DNA of 64,000 bases, taken from JAGNGI01 sp035448825. GTDB lineage: Bacteria; Fidelibacterota; UBA2242. Shown here piece by piece: positions 18,629 to 27,121 of the stretch. The notes beneath the pieces were generated by a model, which saw nothing but the letters and a program-made list of their open reading frames with translations, was not told the origin of the DNA and did not search any database. The stretch's first letter is position 1. The number at the start of each line of letters is the position of its first letter. The DNA is taken from contig DAOTJS010000001.1 in the NCBI GenBank assembly GCA_035448825.1, positions 1 to 64,000 on the forward strand. The letters are read 5' to 3'. The position numbers and the translations under genes are program-made.

Positions 18629-19678
18629 TTAGGCAATCGTAACATTTTTGTCGAGATAAACATCCTGGACGGCATTGACGATCTTGACGCCTTCAGCCAT
18701 CGGTCTCTGAAAAGCTTTGCGTCCCAGTATCAAACCCATACCACCAGCCCGTTTATTGATAACAGCCGTTTTAACTGCTTCAACTAAATCGTCTTCACCG
18801 CTGGCGCCACCAGAATTAATCAATCCAGCCCGTCCCATATAGCAACCGGCAACTTGATAGCGAGTAAGGTCAATCGGGTGATCAGTAGTCAATTGTTCGT
18901 AAACTTTCTTATTAGTTTTTCCAAACTTCAAGGCTAAGAATCCACCGTTGCACTCGGGTAATTTTTGCTTGATAATATCGGCTTCGATGGTTACGCCAAG
19001 ATGATTAGCCTGATTGGTCAAATCAGCCGCAACGTGATAGTCTTTTTCCGCCGTCTTAAAGGCATTATTACGTAAATAACACCAGAGTACCGTAACCATA
19101 CCGAGTTGATGCGCATATTCGAATGCTTCACTGACTTCCATAATCTGACGACGAGATTCCGCCGAACCAAAATAAACCGTAGCCCCTACAGCAACTGCAC
19201 CCATATCAAAAGCTTGATCAACGCTAGCAAACATTGTCTGATCGTGCATATTGGGATAGGAAAGCAGTTCGTTGTGATTTAGTTTTAGCAGAAATGGAAT
19301 TTTGTGGGCGTATTTACGGGCAACACTTCCCAGAACGCCGAGCGTTGAAGCTACGGCATTACATCCGCCTTCGATGGCTAATTTGACAATATTTTCCGGG
19401 TCGAAATACATCGGATTCGGTGCAAACGAAGCCCCGGCGGAATGTTCAATGCCTTGGTCAACTGGCAAGATCGAAAGATAACCAGTGCCAGACAGGCGAC
19501 CTTTGTTGTACATTGTTTGCAAATTGCGTAGGACAGCGATAGGCCTATCCGAATAAAGCAAAATCCGATCAACAAAATCGGGCCCAGGCAAATGCAGTTG
19601 TTCCTTGGAAATTGTCGTGCACTTATGATTCAGTAGAAAATCTGCGTCTTTTCCAAGATATTCTTCAATTTTACTCAT
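18629..19678 (-). CDS. fbaB: Class I fructose-bisphosphate aldolase (DhnA/FbaB type)
   Basis: 349 residues, matching the DhnA-type class I aldolase of bacteria and archaea: GYLSILPVDQGIEHSAGASFAPNP near residue 65, LLKLNHNELLSYP, GAVAVGATVYFGS, GFLALKFGKTNKKVY and GGMGLILGRKAFQRP at the phosphate-binding end. It interconverts fructose-1,6-bisphosphate with two triose phosphates through a Schiff-base lysine, so no metal is needed. It is transcribed away from the Fur-type regulator and has its own terminator. It would feed sugars released by the mannan pathway into glycolysis. Confidence 0.92.
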   Translation of the reverse strand: MSKIEEYLGKDADFLLNHKCTTISKEQLHLPGPDFVDRILLYSDRPIAVLRNLQTMYNKGRLSGTGYLSILPVDQGIEHSAGASFAPNPMYFDPENIVKLAIEGGCNAVASTLGVLGSVARKYAHKIPFLLKLNHNELLSYPNMHDQTMFASVDQAFDMGAVAVGATVYFGSAESRRQIMEVSEAFEYAHQLGMVTVLWCYLRNNAFKTAEKDYHVAADLTNQANHLGVTIEADIIKQKLPECNGGFLALKFGKTNKKVYEQLTTDHPIDLTRYQVAGCYMGRAGLINSGGASGEDDLVEAVKTAVINKRAGGMGLILGRKAFQRPMAEGVKIVNAVQDVYLDKNVTIA

Positions 19679-19751
19679 ACAAAAACCTCCAAAAAATTTA
19701 CATCAGAAAATAAACAAAATTATCTAATCTTAAAAGAGATTTGATGTAAAA

Positions 19752-19798
19752 ATGGAAAATATTACTTGAATTTTTCCATAATTGATGTTAATATTAAC
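19752..19798. promoter_or_regulatory. Candidate operator palindromes in the fbaB / Fur-type regulator intergenic region
   Basis: Two inverted repeats are visible. ATGGAAAA at 19752-19759 pairs with TTTTCCAT at 19772-19779, and a perfect 12-bp palindrome GTTAATATTAAC lies at 19787-19798, only 5 bp ahead of the regulator's start codon. A palindrome so close to the start of a Fur-family gene suggests autoregulation. It does not match the classic PerR or Fur box closely. Confidence 0.4.
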
Positions 19799-19803
19799 TT
19801 GTA

Positions 19804-20220
19804 ATGAGTTCAAAGTTGATAAATATTAAAGGTGAATTGGAAAAGCGTGGTATTAAACCGACTTTCCAGCGCTTATGTGTTTTAGAATTAATGGAACAAA
19901 GTAGCGATCATTTGACTGCCGATGCGATATATGAAAGTCTGTTAAAAAAGATGCCAACGATGTCGCGGACGACGATTTATAATACCTTGAATTTATTCCT
20001 GGAAAAAGGACTAATAGCGCCGATTATGATTACCGGCACCGAAGTCCGCTATGAAATCTCAACCAATCAACACCATCATTTTCTCTGCTTACAGTGCAAC
20101 CGAATTTATGATGTTGACGTTCAATGTCCGTTATTTGAAAGTAAGGAAGTTGATGGGCATAAAATCCAGGAAATTCATGGCTATTTCAAAGGAATATGTC
20201 GAAACTGTCTAAATCAATAG
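19804..20220 (+). CDS. Fur-family transcriptional regulator, PerR-like
   Basis: 138 residues. The winged helix holds KRGIKPTFQRLCVLE and the recognition segment TMSRTTIYNTLNLFLEKGLI. The C-terminal part has the metal-sensing QHHHFLCLQCNRIYDVD and a closing CRNC, giving two C-x-x-C pairs for structural zinc. The family senses iron, peroxide or zinc and represses genes when metal is bound. Position at the head of a rubrerythrin-rubredoxin-flavodiiron run strongly suggests a peroxide-sensing PerR role. No clear ribosome site precedes the ATG. Confidence 0.85.
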   Translation: MSSKLINIKGELEKRGIKPTFQRLCVLELMEQSSDHLTADAIYESLLKKMPTMSRTTIYNTLNLFLEKGLIAPIMITGTEVRYEISTNQHHHFLCLQCNRIYDVDVQCPLFESKEVDGHKIQEIHGYFKGICRNCLNQ

Positions 20221-20233
20221 AAAGGGAACCTAA

Positions 20234-20458
20234 ATGAAAGAGAAAGTTGCAGAAGTAATCGAATCCATCCGGCCGATGTTGATGGCTGATGGCGGTAATG
20301 TCGAATTAGTCGAGGTTACCAAAGATGGAGTCGTAAAATTAAGATTAACAGGTGCTTGCGGCGGTTGTCCAATGAGCACTTATACTTTGCGGATGGGCAT
20401 CGAGCGCCGTCTCAAAGAAGCTATTCCAGAAATCAAGAGCGTCGAGCAGGTTTTTTAG
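20234..20458 (+). CDS. NifU C-terminal-domain (Nfu) iron-sulfur scaffold/carrier
   Basis: 74 residues, a stand-alone Nfu domain: RPMLMADGGNVELVEV, then GACGGCPMSTYTLRMGIE with the C-x-x-C that holds a bridging 4Fe-4S cluster between two subunits. Nfu proteins carry clusters to target enzymes and matter under oxidative stress. It follows the Fur-type regulator by 13 bp, so is likely co-transcribed, and precedes iron enzymes that need repair or loading. Confidence 0.92.
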   Translation: MKEKVAEVIESIRPMLMADGGNVELVEVTKDGVVKLRLTGACGGCPMSTYTLRMGIERRLKEAIPEIKSVEQVF

Positions 20459-20522
20459 CAGAAAATAATCTGATTTTAAAATCACGATTCTATGATTAAT
20501 TTTATCCTAGAAAAAATGATTT

Positions 20523-20726
20523 ATGAAATATACGTTCAAAATTCCGACGATGAGCTGTCAGCATTGTAAAATGCGGATCGAGAAAGCCTTGAGTCCGTAT
20601 GTCAATCCGGCTAATATCGCTTTTGATTTAACTTCAAAAAAGGTAGCAGTGGAGACTGACACTCCCTTGGCGATACTGATTGAAGCTATCGAATCGGTTG
20701 GTTATCCCGTTGAACATGATAATTAA
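20523..20726 (+). CDS. Heavy-metal-associated (HMA) domain protein, CopZ-like metallochaperone
   Basis: 67 residues forming one HMA ferredoxin-like fold with the metal motif MSCQHCKMRIE (M-x-C-x-x-C) and a YPVEHDN tail. Such small proteins carry Cu(I), Zn or other soft metals to P-type ATPases or regulators. No transporter is nearby. It lies inside the redox-stress run, 64 bp after nfu and 20 bp before rubrerythrin. Confidence 0.85.
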   Translation: MKYTFKIPTMSCQHCKMRIEKALSPYVNPANIAFDLTSKKVAVETDTPLAILIEAIESVGYPVEHDN

Positions 20727-20746
20727 TAATAAGAAAGGAGAAATAT

Positions 20747-21322
20747 ATGCCAAGTTTAAAAGGAACCCGCACGGAAAAAAACTTGTTGACCGCTTTTGCC
20801 GGTGAATCTCAAGCTCGTAATCGTTATAATTATTTCGCTTCTCAAGCCAAAAAAGAAGGCTATGAACAAATTGCCGCGGTATTTGCAGAAACGGCTGATA
20901 ATGAAAAAGAACATGCCAAGCGTTTCTTCAAATTTCTAGAAGGCGGTGAGGTTAGCATAACCGCCGCATTTCCAGCCGGAGTAATTGGTACGACAGCCGA
21001 AAATCTGCTGGAAGCCGCCAATGGTGAAAAATATGAAAATTCGGTAATGTATCCTGAATTTGCTAAAGTTGCCGATGAGGAAGGATTTACTGAAATTGCT
21101 AATGTTTTCCGAGCCGTGGCCGTCGCCGAAACCCAGCACGAGAAGAATTATCGCGCTTTACGTAAAAATATTCTGGAAAACCGCGTTTTTGCAAAGGAAA
21201 AGAGCGTGATATGGCGTTGTCGAAACTGCGGCTATATTCATGTGGGTACTAAGGCGCCGGAGAAATGTCCTGCCTGTGCCCATCCTCGGGCTTACTTTGA
21301 ATTGTTGGCTGAAAATTATTGA
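20747..21322 (+). CDS. rbr: Rubrerythrin
   Basis: 191 residues. The N-terminal four-helix domain carries the di-iron ligands (AGESQARNRYNYFA, ADNEKEHAKRF, VAVAETQHEKNY). The C-terminal 40 residues form a rubredoxin-like iron site with CRNCGYIHVG and CPACAHPRAYFE. Rubrerythrin reduces hydrogen peroxide to water, taking electrons through rubredoxin, which is encoded next. The ribosome site AGAAAGGAG is strong. Together with the following rubredoxin and flavodiiron genes it makes a complete peroxide and oxygen reduction set. Confidence 0.95.
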   Translation: MPSLKGTRTEKNLLTAFAGESQARNRYNYFASQAKKEGYEQIAAVFAETADNEKEHAKRFFKFLEGGEVSITAAFPAGVIGTTAENLLEAANGEKYENSVMYPEFAKVADEEGFTEIANVFRAVAVAETQHEKNYRALRKNILENRVFAKEKSVIWRCRNCGYIHVGTKAPEKCPACAHPRAYFELLAENY

Positions 21323-21357
21323 AAATAGGATTTATTAACCCATTTACAGGAGGTAAT

Positions 21358-21522
21358 ATGACTAAATATGTTTGCACTGTTTGTGGTTATGTTTATGATC
21401 CTCGCAAGGGGGATCCGGATAACGGCGTTCGTCGCGGCACCGCTTTTGAAGATTTACCAGATGACTGGGTTTGCCCGCAATGTGGTGCCGAAAAAGAGGA
21501 TTTTGAACCGCAGGAGGACTGA
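21358..21522 (+). CDS. Rubredoxin
   Basis: 54 residues from the ATG at 21358, chosen because AGGAGG lies 7 bp before it; an in-frame start further upstream has none. The two iron-binding knuckles are seen as CTVCGYVYDP and CPQCGAEKEDFE, with the GTAFEDLPDDWVCP segment. It shuttles single electrons to rubrerythrin and to the flavodiiron protein whose gene starts 2 bp after its stop. Confidence 0.96.
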   Translation: MTKYVCTVCGYVYDPRKGDPDNGVRRGTAFEDLPDDWVCPQCGAEKEDFEPQED

Positions 21523-21524
21523 AA

Positions 21525-22706
21525 TTGTCAGTCCAGATTTTAAAGCCTAACATTTTTAGCGTCGGTGTGCGCGATTGGGATCGTCGGTTATTTGATGAGT
21601 TGATTCCACTTCCGGATGGTACGACTTATAATGCTTATCTAATCAAAGGTTCGCAGAAGACGGCTTTGCTCGATACGGTTGACCCGCCTAAAAAGCAGGA
21701 ATTACTCGAAAATCTGCATAAAATTGGAATCGAACGAATTGATTATCTCATTTCGCATCATGCGGAGCAGGATCACTCCGGAGCTATTCCGGCAGTCCTC
21801 GAACGTTTTCCGATGGCGCAGGTAGTTACTAATCAAAAATGCAGTGTTTTGCTTAAAGAACATTTGCTGATTCCGGACGATAAATTCAAAATCATTAACG
21901 ATAATGAGGAACTTTCACTCGGAAACAAAACTCTCCGCTTTATTTCTACTCCCTGGGTTCACTGGCCGGAAACTATTTCGACCTACCTGATACAAGGCAA
22001 AATCCTGTTCTCCTGTGATTTTTTAGGCTCGCATTTAGCTACGAGTAATTTATTTGTTGATGATGGAAATCGAGTTTATCGTTCCGCTAAGCGCTATTAT
22101 GCCGAAATTATGATGCCGTTTCGCTCGAATGTGCGTCAAAACCTGGAAAAAGTAAAGAATCTTGCAATTGAAATGATTGCACCCAGCCACGGGCCAGTTT
22201 ACCAGAATCCGGAATTTATTATGGAAGCTTATGCCGATTGGACTTCGGATCAGGTTAAAAATATAGTACTTATACCGTATGTCTCGATGCACGGCAGTAC
22301 CGAAGCTATGGTTCAGTATCTCACGAAGGCTCTGATCGAGCGTGAACTTGATGTTCAGCCTTTTAACCTGACCAGAACAGATATTGGCGAATTGGCAATG
22401 GCATTGGTGGATGCAGCTACAGTAATCATCGGATCGCCAACTGTGATTCTCGGTCCGCATCCGGCGGCGGTCAGCGCGGCTTATTTAGTAAATTTGTTAC
22501 GGCCTAAGACCAGGTATTTGACGATCATTGGCTCTTTTGGTTGGGGCGGCAAAATGCCCGAACAGATCAAAGCCCTAGTGAGCGGATTGAAAGCCGAGTT
22601 TCTGTCTCCGGTGGTCATTAAAGGCTATCCCAAATCGGAAGATTTTTCGGCGCTGGATAAATTGGCGGATGAAATTGCCGTCAGACACCGCGCTTTAAAA
22701 TCGTAA
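21525..22706 (+). CDS. A-type flavodiiron protein (rubredoxin:oxygen/NO oxidoreductase)
   Basis: 393 residues from a TTG start 2 bp after the rubredoxin stop, with AGGAGG in the end of the rubredoxin gene as ribosome site. The N-terminal beta-lactamase-like domain keeps the di-iron ligands (H-x-E-x-D-H in SHHAEQDHSG, a His in PWVHWPE, Asp in SCDFLGS, His in PSHGPVY). The C-terminal flavodoxin domain starts at about 245 (IPYVSMHGSTEAM) and holds FMN. The enzyme reduces O2 or NO to harmless products in anaerobes. TTG start and tight coupling suggest fixed stoichiometry with rubredoxin. Confidence 0.94.
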   Translation: MSVQILKPNIFSVGVRDWDRRLFDELIPLPDGTTYNAYLIKGSQKTALLDTVDPPKKQELLENLHKIGIERIDYLISHHAEQDHSGAIPAVLERFPMAQVVTNQKCSVLLKEHLLIPDDKFKIINDNEELSLGNKTLRFISTPWVHWPETISTYLIQGKILFSCDFLGSHLATSNLFVDDGNRVYRSAKRYYAEIMMPFRSNVRQNLEKVKNLAIEMIAPSHGPVYQNPEFIMEAYADWTSDQVKNIVLIPYVSMHGSTEAMVQYLTKALIERELDVQPFNLTRTDIGELAMALVDAATVIIGSPTVILGPHPAAVSAAYLVNLLRPKTRYLTIIGSFGWGGKMPEQIKALVSGLKAEFLSPVVIKGYPKSEDFSALDKLADEIAVRHRALKS

Positions 22707-22717
22707 GGAGGTAATGG

Positions 22718-23194
22718 ATGGCTATTTTCAGCATTCGTGACGTGTTCGATGTAGCGGTTAAAATTGAGGAAAGAGGTGAGAAATTTTACCGCGAAACAGC
22801 TAAAGTCATTCCCAAAGTAGAGGTCAAAGATCTCTTCGAGAAACTGGCTGACGAAGAAGTCGTGCATAAGAAAATTTTCCGGCAGATGGGGCAGAAAATT
22901 GGGGCGGTCAATCTGGAATCTGCGGCTCGCGAGGAATTCTATGATTATCTGGAAGCCTATACCCAGAACCTGATTTTTTCTGACGCCAGTGATGAATCGA
23001 AAATACCGGCGATTCAAGATGCTAAAACGGCTTTGCTTTATGCCATTGAGAGAGAACTCGATTCGGTTCTGTATTATAAAGAAATCAAGGAGTTAATCCC
23101 AGTCAGCGAGCATCAATTGATTGACGGTATCATTAACGAAGAGCGCCGCCATGTCGTCCGACTTTCGGAATTGAAAAAGAATCTTACGTCTTAA
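22718..23194 (+). CDS. Ferritin-like di-iron protein (rubrerythrin-like, no rubredoxin domain)
   Basis: 158 residues, a four-helix bundle with repeated E-x-x-H type ligands (KIEERGEKFYRET, LADEEVVHKKIF, IERELDSVLYYKE, INEERRHVVRL). This is the class annotated as 'ferritin family protein/rubrerythrin-like'. Such proteins reduce peroxide or store iron. A second member of the same type lies at 39.7 kb in the superoxide reductase operon. The AAGGAGG site is strong and the gap to the flavodiiron gene is 11 bp, so it closes this operon. Confidence 0.88.
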   Translation: MAIFSIRDVFDVAVKIEERGEKFYRETAKVIPKVEVKDLFEKLADEEVVHKKIFRQMGQKIGAVNLESAAREEFYDYLEAYTQNLIFSDASDESKIPAIQDAKTALLYAIERELDSVLYYKEIKELIPVSEHQLIDGIINEERRHVVRLSELKKNLTS

Positions 23195-23231
23195 TAAATA
23201 GATTCTTGCCAGATTGGTAAATTAAAGTAAT

Positions 23232-23256
23232 GGGCGCGAAAAGCGCCGGGTTTTTG
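23232..23256 (+). terminator. Rho-independent terminator of the oxidative-stress operon
   Basis: GGCGC-GAAAA-GCGCC hairpin (23233-23247) followed by GGGTTTTTGATTTTT, 38 bp after the ferritin-like gene. It ends the run that begins with the Fur-type regulator. Confidence 0.78.
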
Positions 23257-23313
23257 ATTTTTAATAATAATATTTGCTCGAACGAAAAAAATCTATAAGG
23301 GATAAAATCGCAG

Positions 23314-24405
23314 TTGAAATTTAAGAATAAATATCCGCGGCGAATTTTAACGGCGCGCCAGCGTAAACGACCGGAAGATATTCGCGGACCGTTTTTCCGC
23401 GATCAGACGGCGATTATTCATTCTTTAGCTTTTCGGCGCCTAAAGCACAAGACGCAGGTCTTTTTCTCGCCGGAGAATGACCATATTTGTACACGGATCG
23501 AACATTCATTGCATGTGGCGACAATTTCAGCGACGATTTGTCGAGCTTTGAAATTAGACATTGACTTGGCGACGGCGATTGGGCTGGGGCATGATCTGGG
23601 ACATGCGCCTTTTGGTCATGCTGGTGAAAAATGGCTGGAAGAGTTATTTGGCGGCTTTGTGCATGAATTACACAGTCTGCGAGTGGTTGATAAACTCGAA
23701 AATTATGGGCAAGGGCTGAACCTAACTTATGCAGTGCGAGACGGAATCGTTTCACATTGCGGTGAAGTTGATGAACAATTTGTCGAAATCAATCCGACGC
23801 TTAACAATCTGGACAATTTACAATTACGCCCAGCTCAGCCTTCCACCTGGGAAGCCTGCGTTGTACGCCTCAGCGATTCCATTGCCTATTTGGGACGCGA
23901 CCTGGAAGATGCGGTCGCGGCTAATCTGATTAATAAAGAAGATTTACCGGAAAAATTGCGAAAGGGTATCGGCCAAACAAATAGTGAAATTATCAACAAC
24001 CTGGTTTTCGATGTCATTGATTGGTCGGGGAAAAATGGCAAAATCGGTTTTTCACCGGAAAAATTTGCCTTGATTAAAGAGTTCAAGCAATTCAGTCGGG
24101 AAAATATTTATGATAATCCCAAAATGAAATACTGGCATAACTACGCCGGTTTTGTAATCGAAACCCTTAAAAGTTATCTGGTTGCCTTATATGAAAAATA
24201 TCAGAACGATTACGAGAAATATACCAACAGCAAAACGCCGCTGGACGTGAAATTCGGCAAATATCTCAAATCCTTGCATGAACGCTATCAGGCCGAAAAG
24301 TGTCCCTCGGAGTTAATAGTGCGCGATTACATAGCCGGGATGACGGATGCCTATGCTTTACATTGCTTTCAGAATATATTGACGACGGGAACACGCGGGC
24401 TTTAG
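23314..24405 (+). CDS. Deoxyguanosinetriphosphate triphosphohydrolase-like protein (HD domain)
   Basis: 363 residues from a TTG start. The N-terminus shows the dGTPase-like pattern (DIRGPFFRDQTAIIHSLAFRR LKHKTQVF). The HD site is visible as RIEHSLHVA followed by LGHDLGHAPFGHAGE, with the further Asp in RLSDSIAYLGRDLEDA. The family splits dNTPs into deoxynucleoside and triphosphate and helps balance nucleotide pools. It follows the previous operon's terminator, so it is probably expressed on its own. Confidence 0.88.
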   Translation: MKFKNKYPRRILTARQRKRPEDIRGPFFRDQTAIIHSLAFRRLKHKTQVFFSPENDHICTRIEHSLHVATISATICRALKLDIDLATAIGLGHDLGHAPFGHAGEKWLEELFGGFVHELHSLRVVDKLENYGQGLNLTYAVRDGIVSHCGEVDEQFVEINPTLNNLDNLQLRPAQPSTWEACVVRLSDSIAYLGRDLEDAVAANLINKEDLPEKLRKGIGQTNSEIINNLVFDVIDWSGKNGKIGFSPEKFALIKEFKQFSRENIYDNPKMKYWHNYAGFVIETLKSYLVALYEKYQNDYEKYTNSKTPLDVKFGKYLKSLHERYQAEKCPSELIVRDYIAGMTDAYALHCFQNILTTGTRGL

Positions 24406-24694
24406 GATCTGTAACAACCAGTAAAAAGTAGGCTATCCTTCGGTAATAAAAAAAGGACAGTGTGTTGTGATTATTTTTATTCCAATCTGCGTAAGGGGCA
24501 CAGACTAAACCGCTAATTAGTCAATTGTGTTATGTAGAGACATTTAACATAAAAAGTCGTCAGCCTCGGTTTGCGATCCAATTCTCTTCTAAGAAAACTC
24601 TTGAAATTCGTTATAATATATCTTACAATCCAATATGGATTTTATCATAAAAAACGTAAACTTTATGAAAACAAAATATATGGGGGATGCTTTT
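24406..24694. other. Intergenic stretch ahead of the alpha-galactosidase gene
   Basis: 289 bp without a coding frame of note. A TATAAT lies at about 24612, but no matching -35 box stands at the right distance. It probably contains the promoter of the alpha-galactosidase gene. No hairpin terminator for the dGTPase-like gene is obvious. Confidence 0.35.
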
Positions 24695-25900
24695 ATGAAA
24701 AAGAACTACCGGTTACTGGTTTTATTGCTTTGGGTTCCATTAATGGCTCAGAAGTTCGACAAAATGGCGCTGACGCCACCGATGGGTTGGAATAGTTGGA
24801 ACAGATTTGGATGCAATGTCAATGAACAACTTATTCGGGAAACAGCCGATGCGATGGTGTCCAGCGGTATGAAGGCCGCCGGTTATCAATATGTGGTAAT
24901 TGATGATTGCTGGCAGGGGGAACGCGATGCTCAGGGATTCATTCAACCTGATCCGACAAGATTTCCATCCGGTATGAAAGCTCTGGCGGATTATATTCAT
25001 TCCAAGGGATTGAAATTTGGTGTTTATTCGGATGCCGGTTGGAAAACATGCGGTGGGCATCCCGGTAGTCGTGGGTATGAATATCAGGATGCACTTACTT
25101 ATGCCAATTGGGGAGTTGATTATCTGAAATATGACTGGTGTAATACCGAGGGGCTCAATGCCAAAGGTGCCTATATGACTATGCGGGACGCTTTGTTCGC
25201 GGCCGGTCGGCCAGTCGTTTTCAGTATTTGTGAGTGGGGTGATAATCGGCCATGGGAATGGGGCAAGGATATTGGCCACCTCTGGCGTACGACTGGCGAC
25301 ATCGCCGCCATTTTTAATGGACAGGAGGGGCATGGTACCTGGAATTCCTGGGGTGTATTACAAATTCTCGATATGCGCGAAAATATCCGTCAATATGCCG
25401 GACCGGATCATTGGAACGATCCGGATATGCTGGAAGTCGGGAATGGGATGACACTTGCCGAAGATCGGGCGCATTTTTCCTTGTGGTGTATCCAGGCGGC
25501 GCCTTTAATTGCGGGCAACGATCTCAGAGATATGAGTCCGGAGGTAAGAGATATTTTGACTAACAAAGAGTTGATTGCCATTGATCAGGATCCGCTGGGA
25601 ATCCAGGGATTTAAATATCTAGCAAAAGATAATTGGGAAGTCTGGGCAAAACCGCTGGATAAAGGCGAACTGGCACTCTGCTTTTTAAATCGAACGTTAG
25701 CACCGATTAGGATTGACCTTGATTGGAAAAAATATCCGGTCAAAGACGATGAATTTCATTACTATTATTATTTTAACGAAAAGGAATACCAAATTCGTGA
25801 TCTTTGGTCAAAAAAGGAGATTGGAACAACCGCCAAACCGCTTTCAACTCAAGTAGGTGCTCACGATGTAGTGGTATTAAGGCTAAGTCCGGTCAGGTAA
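24695..25900 (+). CDS. Alpha-galactosidase (GH27), exported
   Basis: About 401 residues from the ATG at 24695, preferred over upstream in-frame ATGs because it follows TGGGGGAT and begins the signal peptide MKKNYRLLVLLLWVPLMAQ. The GH27 barrel shows PPMGWNSWNRFGC, VIDDCWQ, LKYDWCN (Asp nucleophile) and WNDPDMLEVGNG (Asp acid/base), then a C-terminal beta domain. It removes alpha-1,6-galactosyl branches, for instance from galactomannan, which fits the mannan unit at 1.7-9.1 kb. No type IX tail is present, so it is likely periplasmic. Confidence 0.92.
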   Translation: MKKNYRLLVLLLWVPLMAQKFDKMALTPPMGWNSWNRFGCNVNEQLIRETADAMVSSGMKAAGYQYVVIDDCWQGERDAQGFIQPDPTRFPSGMKALADYIHSKGLKFGVYSDAGWKTCGGHPGSRGYEYQDALTYANWGVDYLKYDWCNTEGLNAKGAYMTMRDALFAAGRPVVFSICEWGDNRPWEWGKDIGHLWRTTGDIAAIFNGQEGHGTWNSWGVLQILDMRENIRQYAGPDHWNDPDMLEVGNGMTLAEDRAHFSLWCIQAAPLIAGNDLRDMSPEVRDILTNKELIAIDQDPLGIQGFKYLAKDNWEVWAKPLDKGELALCFLNRTLAPIRIDLDWKKYPVKDDEFHYYYYFNEKEYQIRDLWSKKEIGTTAKPLSTQVGAHDVVVLRLSPVR

Positions 25901-25902
25901 GA

Positions 25903-26610
25903 TTACAGACCAGTTGGGAAATTTTTACCCTTTGGCATTCCATTATAACTGACCACCGCTTCTGGTTTACCGCAGAGTAAAAAACTGTGATTGCGATGAT
26001 CGCGCTCGTCGAGTCCGATTCTCCGGAAGACATCTGCCCAGGAGTCAAATTTTCCGTATTCATTAATCAGACCGTTTTCAACCGGTTGAGTTTCCCATTC
26101 CGGGTGATCGGCAACGAATTGGGCATAAACATGTTCGGCATGATCCTCGAATTCAGCATTGAAAAGATATGCGCGCCGAATATTACAGAAAGCTAAAGTT
26201 TTAGCAAAAAGGCGATAACCTGCAACCATTACAAACGGAACGAGCGGAGAAAGATACCAGGCATCTCGAATACCCTCGGTTTTCATTTTTTCGTGAATAA
26301 CCAGCAAATGCCAGTATTCGTTATCCTGGGCTGAGCGGCTCCAAGTGATAATTTGTTGACTTCGAGCGACTTTTTCATAATTGTGGTAAACGTGGGTTAG
26401 ACGGGTATAGTGATGTACTTCCCAAGCGCGATACGGAATACTAGCCAAGATTTCAATTAATTTGGCTTTGGACAATGTAGTATGACATCCAGTCACAATA
26501 TCCATAAGTAAAAAGAAGGTGCGTGCCATCAACGAATATTTATAGCGCGGCCGGTTAAGAGAACTAATTTGCTCTTTTTCAAGATCAATCGTCTCGGTAT
26601 TATTATTCAT
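25903..26610 (-). CDS. Alternative oxidase (AOX) family di-iron quinol oxidase
   Basis: 235 residues. All six di-iron ligands of AOX can be placed: E53 in LIEILASIP, E98 and H101 in DNEYWHLL (E-x-x-H), E155 in FEDHAEH, E202 and H205 in DERDHR, matching N-E-x-x-H-L, L-E-E-E-A and R-A-D-E-x-x-H-R. A hydrophobic stretch (119-136) lies where AOX docks to the membrane. Known AOX proteins oxidise quinol and reduce O2 to water without pumping protons. Spacing between the first and second ligand is about 6 residues longer than in the trypanosome enzyme. It converges with the alpha-galactosidase gene, 2 bp apart. Confidence 0.82.
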   Translation of the reverse strand: MNNNTETIDLEKEQISSLNRPRYKYSLMARTFFLLMDIVTGCHTTLSKAKLIEILASIPYRAWEVHHYTRLTHVYHNYEKVARSQQIITWSRSAQDNEYWHLLVIHEKMKTEGIRDAWYLSPLVPFVMVAGYRLFAKTLAFCNIRRAYLFNAEFEDHAEHVYAQFVADHPEWETQPVENGLINEYGKFDSWADVFRRIGLDERDHRNHSFLLCGKPEAVVSYNGMPKGKNFPTGL

Positions 26611-26702
26611 ACTTCCGCAGTTTTGATTAGCAACTGAAAATATAGTTAAAAACGGTAGTTCAAAAAATAACCCGTCTAAATGTGCGCTACATTTTTACAA
26701 AC

Positions 26703-26740
26703 AGCTGGCTATCCTTTATTTGCATATAAGATAGCCAGCT
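26703..26740 (-). terminator. Hairpin downstream of the RRM gene, probable terminator
   Basis: AGCTGGCTATC (26703-26713) pairs perfectly with GATAGCCAGCT (26730-26740), an 11-bp stem with a 16-nt loop. It lies 40 bp after the RRM gene stop on the minus strand. The T-run after it is weak, so it could be an RNA-stabilising end rather than a strict terminator. Confidence 0.6.
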
Positions 26741-26779
26741 ATTATTAATTTGGTGAGTATTTAGCCGACGATAAACAGA

Positions 26780-27121
26780 CTAATAGCGTCCGCCGCCGCG
26801 CCGATTATCCCTCGGTTTGCCGCCGAAATGCCCGCTACTCGAACGACCGCCGAAGCGATCGCCACCGCGTCCGCCCTCCGTACGAGGACGAGCTTCATTT
26901 ACGGTGATGGTTTTACCCTTCAGGTCTTTGCCGTTTAAATTGCTGATAGCGGCTTGAGCTTCAGCCATTAGGGGCATTTCGACGAAGCCGAAACCTCTTG
27001 ACTCGCCGGTGAATTTATCTTTAATAACGGATGCACTGGCGACTTGCCCGAAAGCCTCGAAAGCCACGCGTAAGTCACCTTCCGTGACATTCGATGCTAA
27101 ATTTCCTACGTAGATGTTCAT
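26780..27121 (-). CDS. RRM-type RNA-binding protein with Gly/Arg-rich tail
   Basis: 113 residues. One RNA recognition motif covers residues 1-80: RNP2 is MNIYVGNL and RNP1 is SRGFGFVEM, each with the aromatic residues that stack on RNA. The tail (about 81-113) is rich in G, R and S, like cold-induced RNA-binding proteins of cyanobacteria and Bacteroidetes. Such proteins act as RNA chaperones, often in the cold. A strong AAAGGAGG site precedes the ATG. It is monocistronic with a 313-bp upstream gap, long enough for a regulated leader. Confidence 0.93.
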   Translation of the reverse strand: MNIYVGNLASNVTEGDLRVAFEAFGQVASASVIKDKFTGESRGFGFVEMPLMAEAQAAISNLNGKDLKGKTITVNEARPRTEGGRGGDRFGGRSSSGHFGGKPRDNRRGGGRY

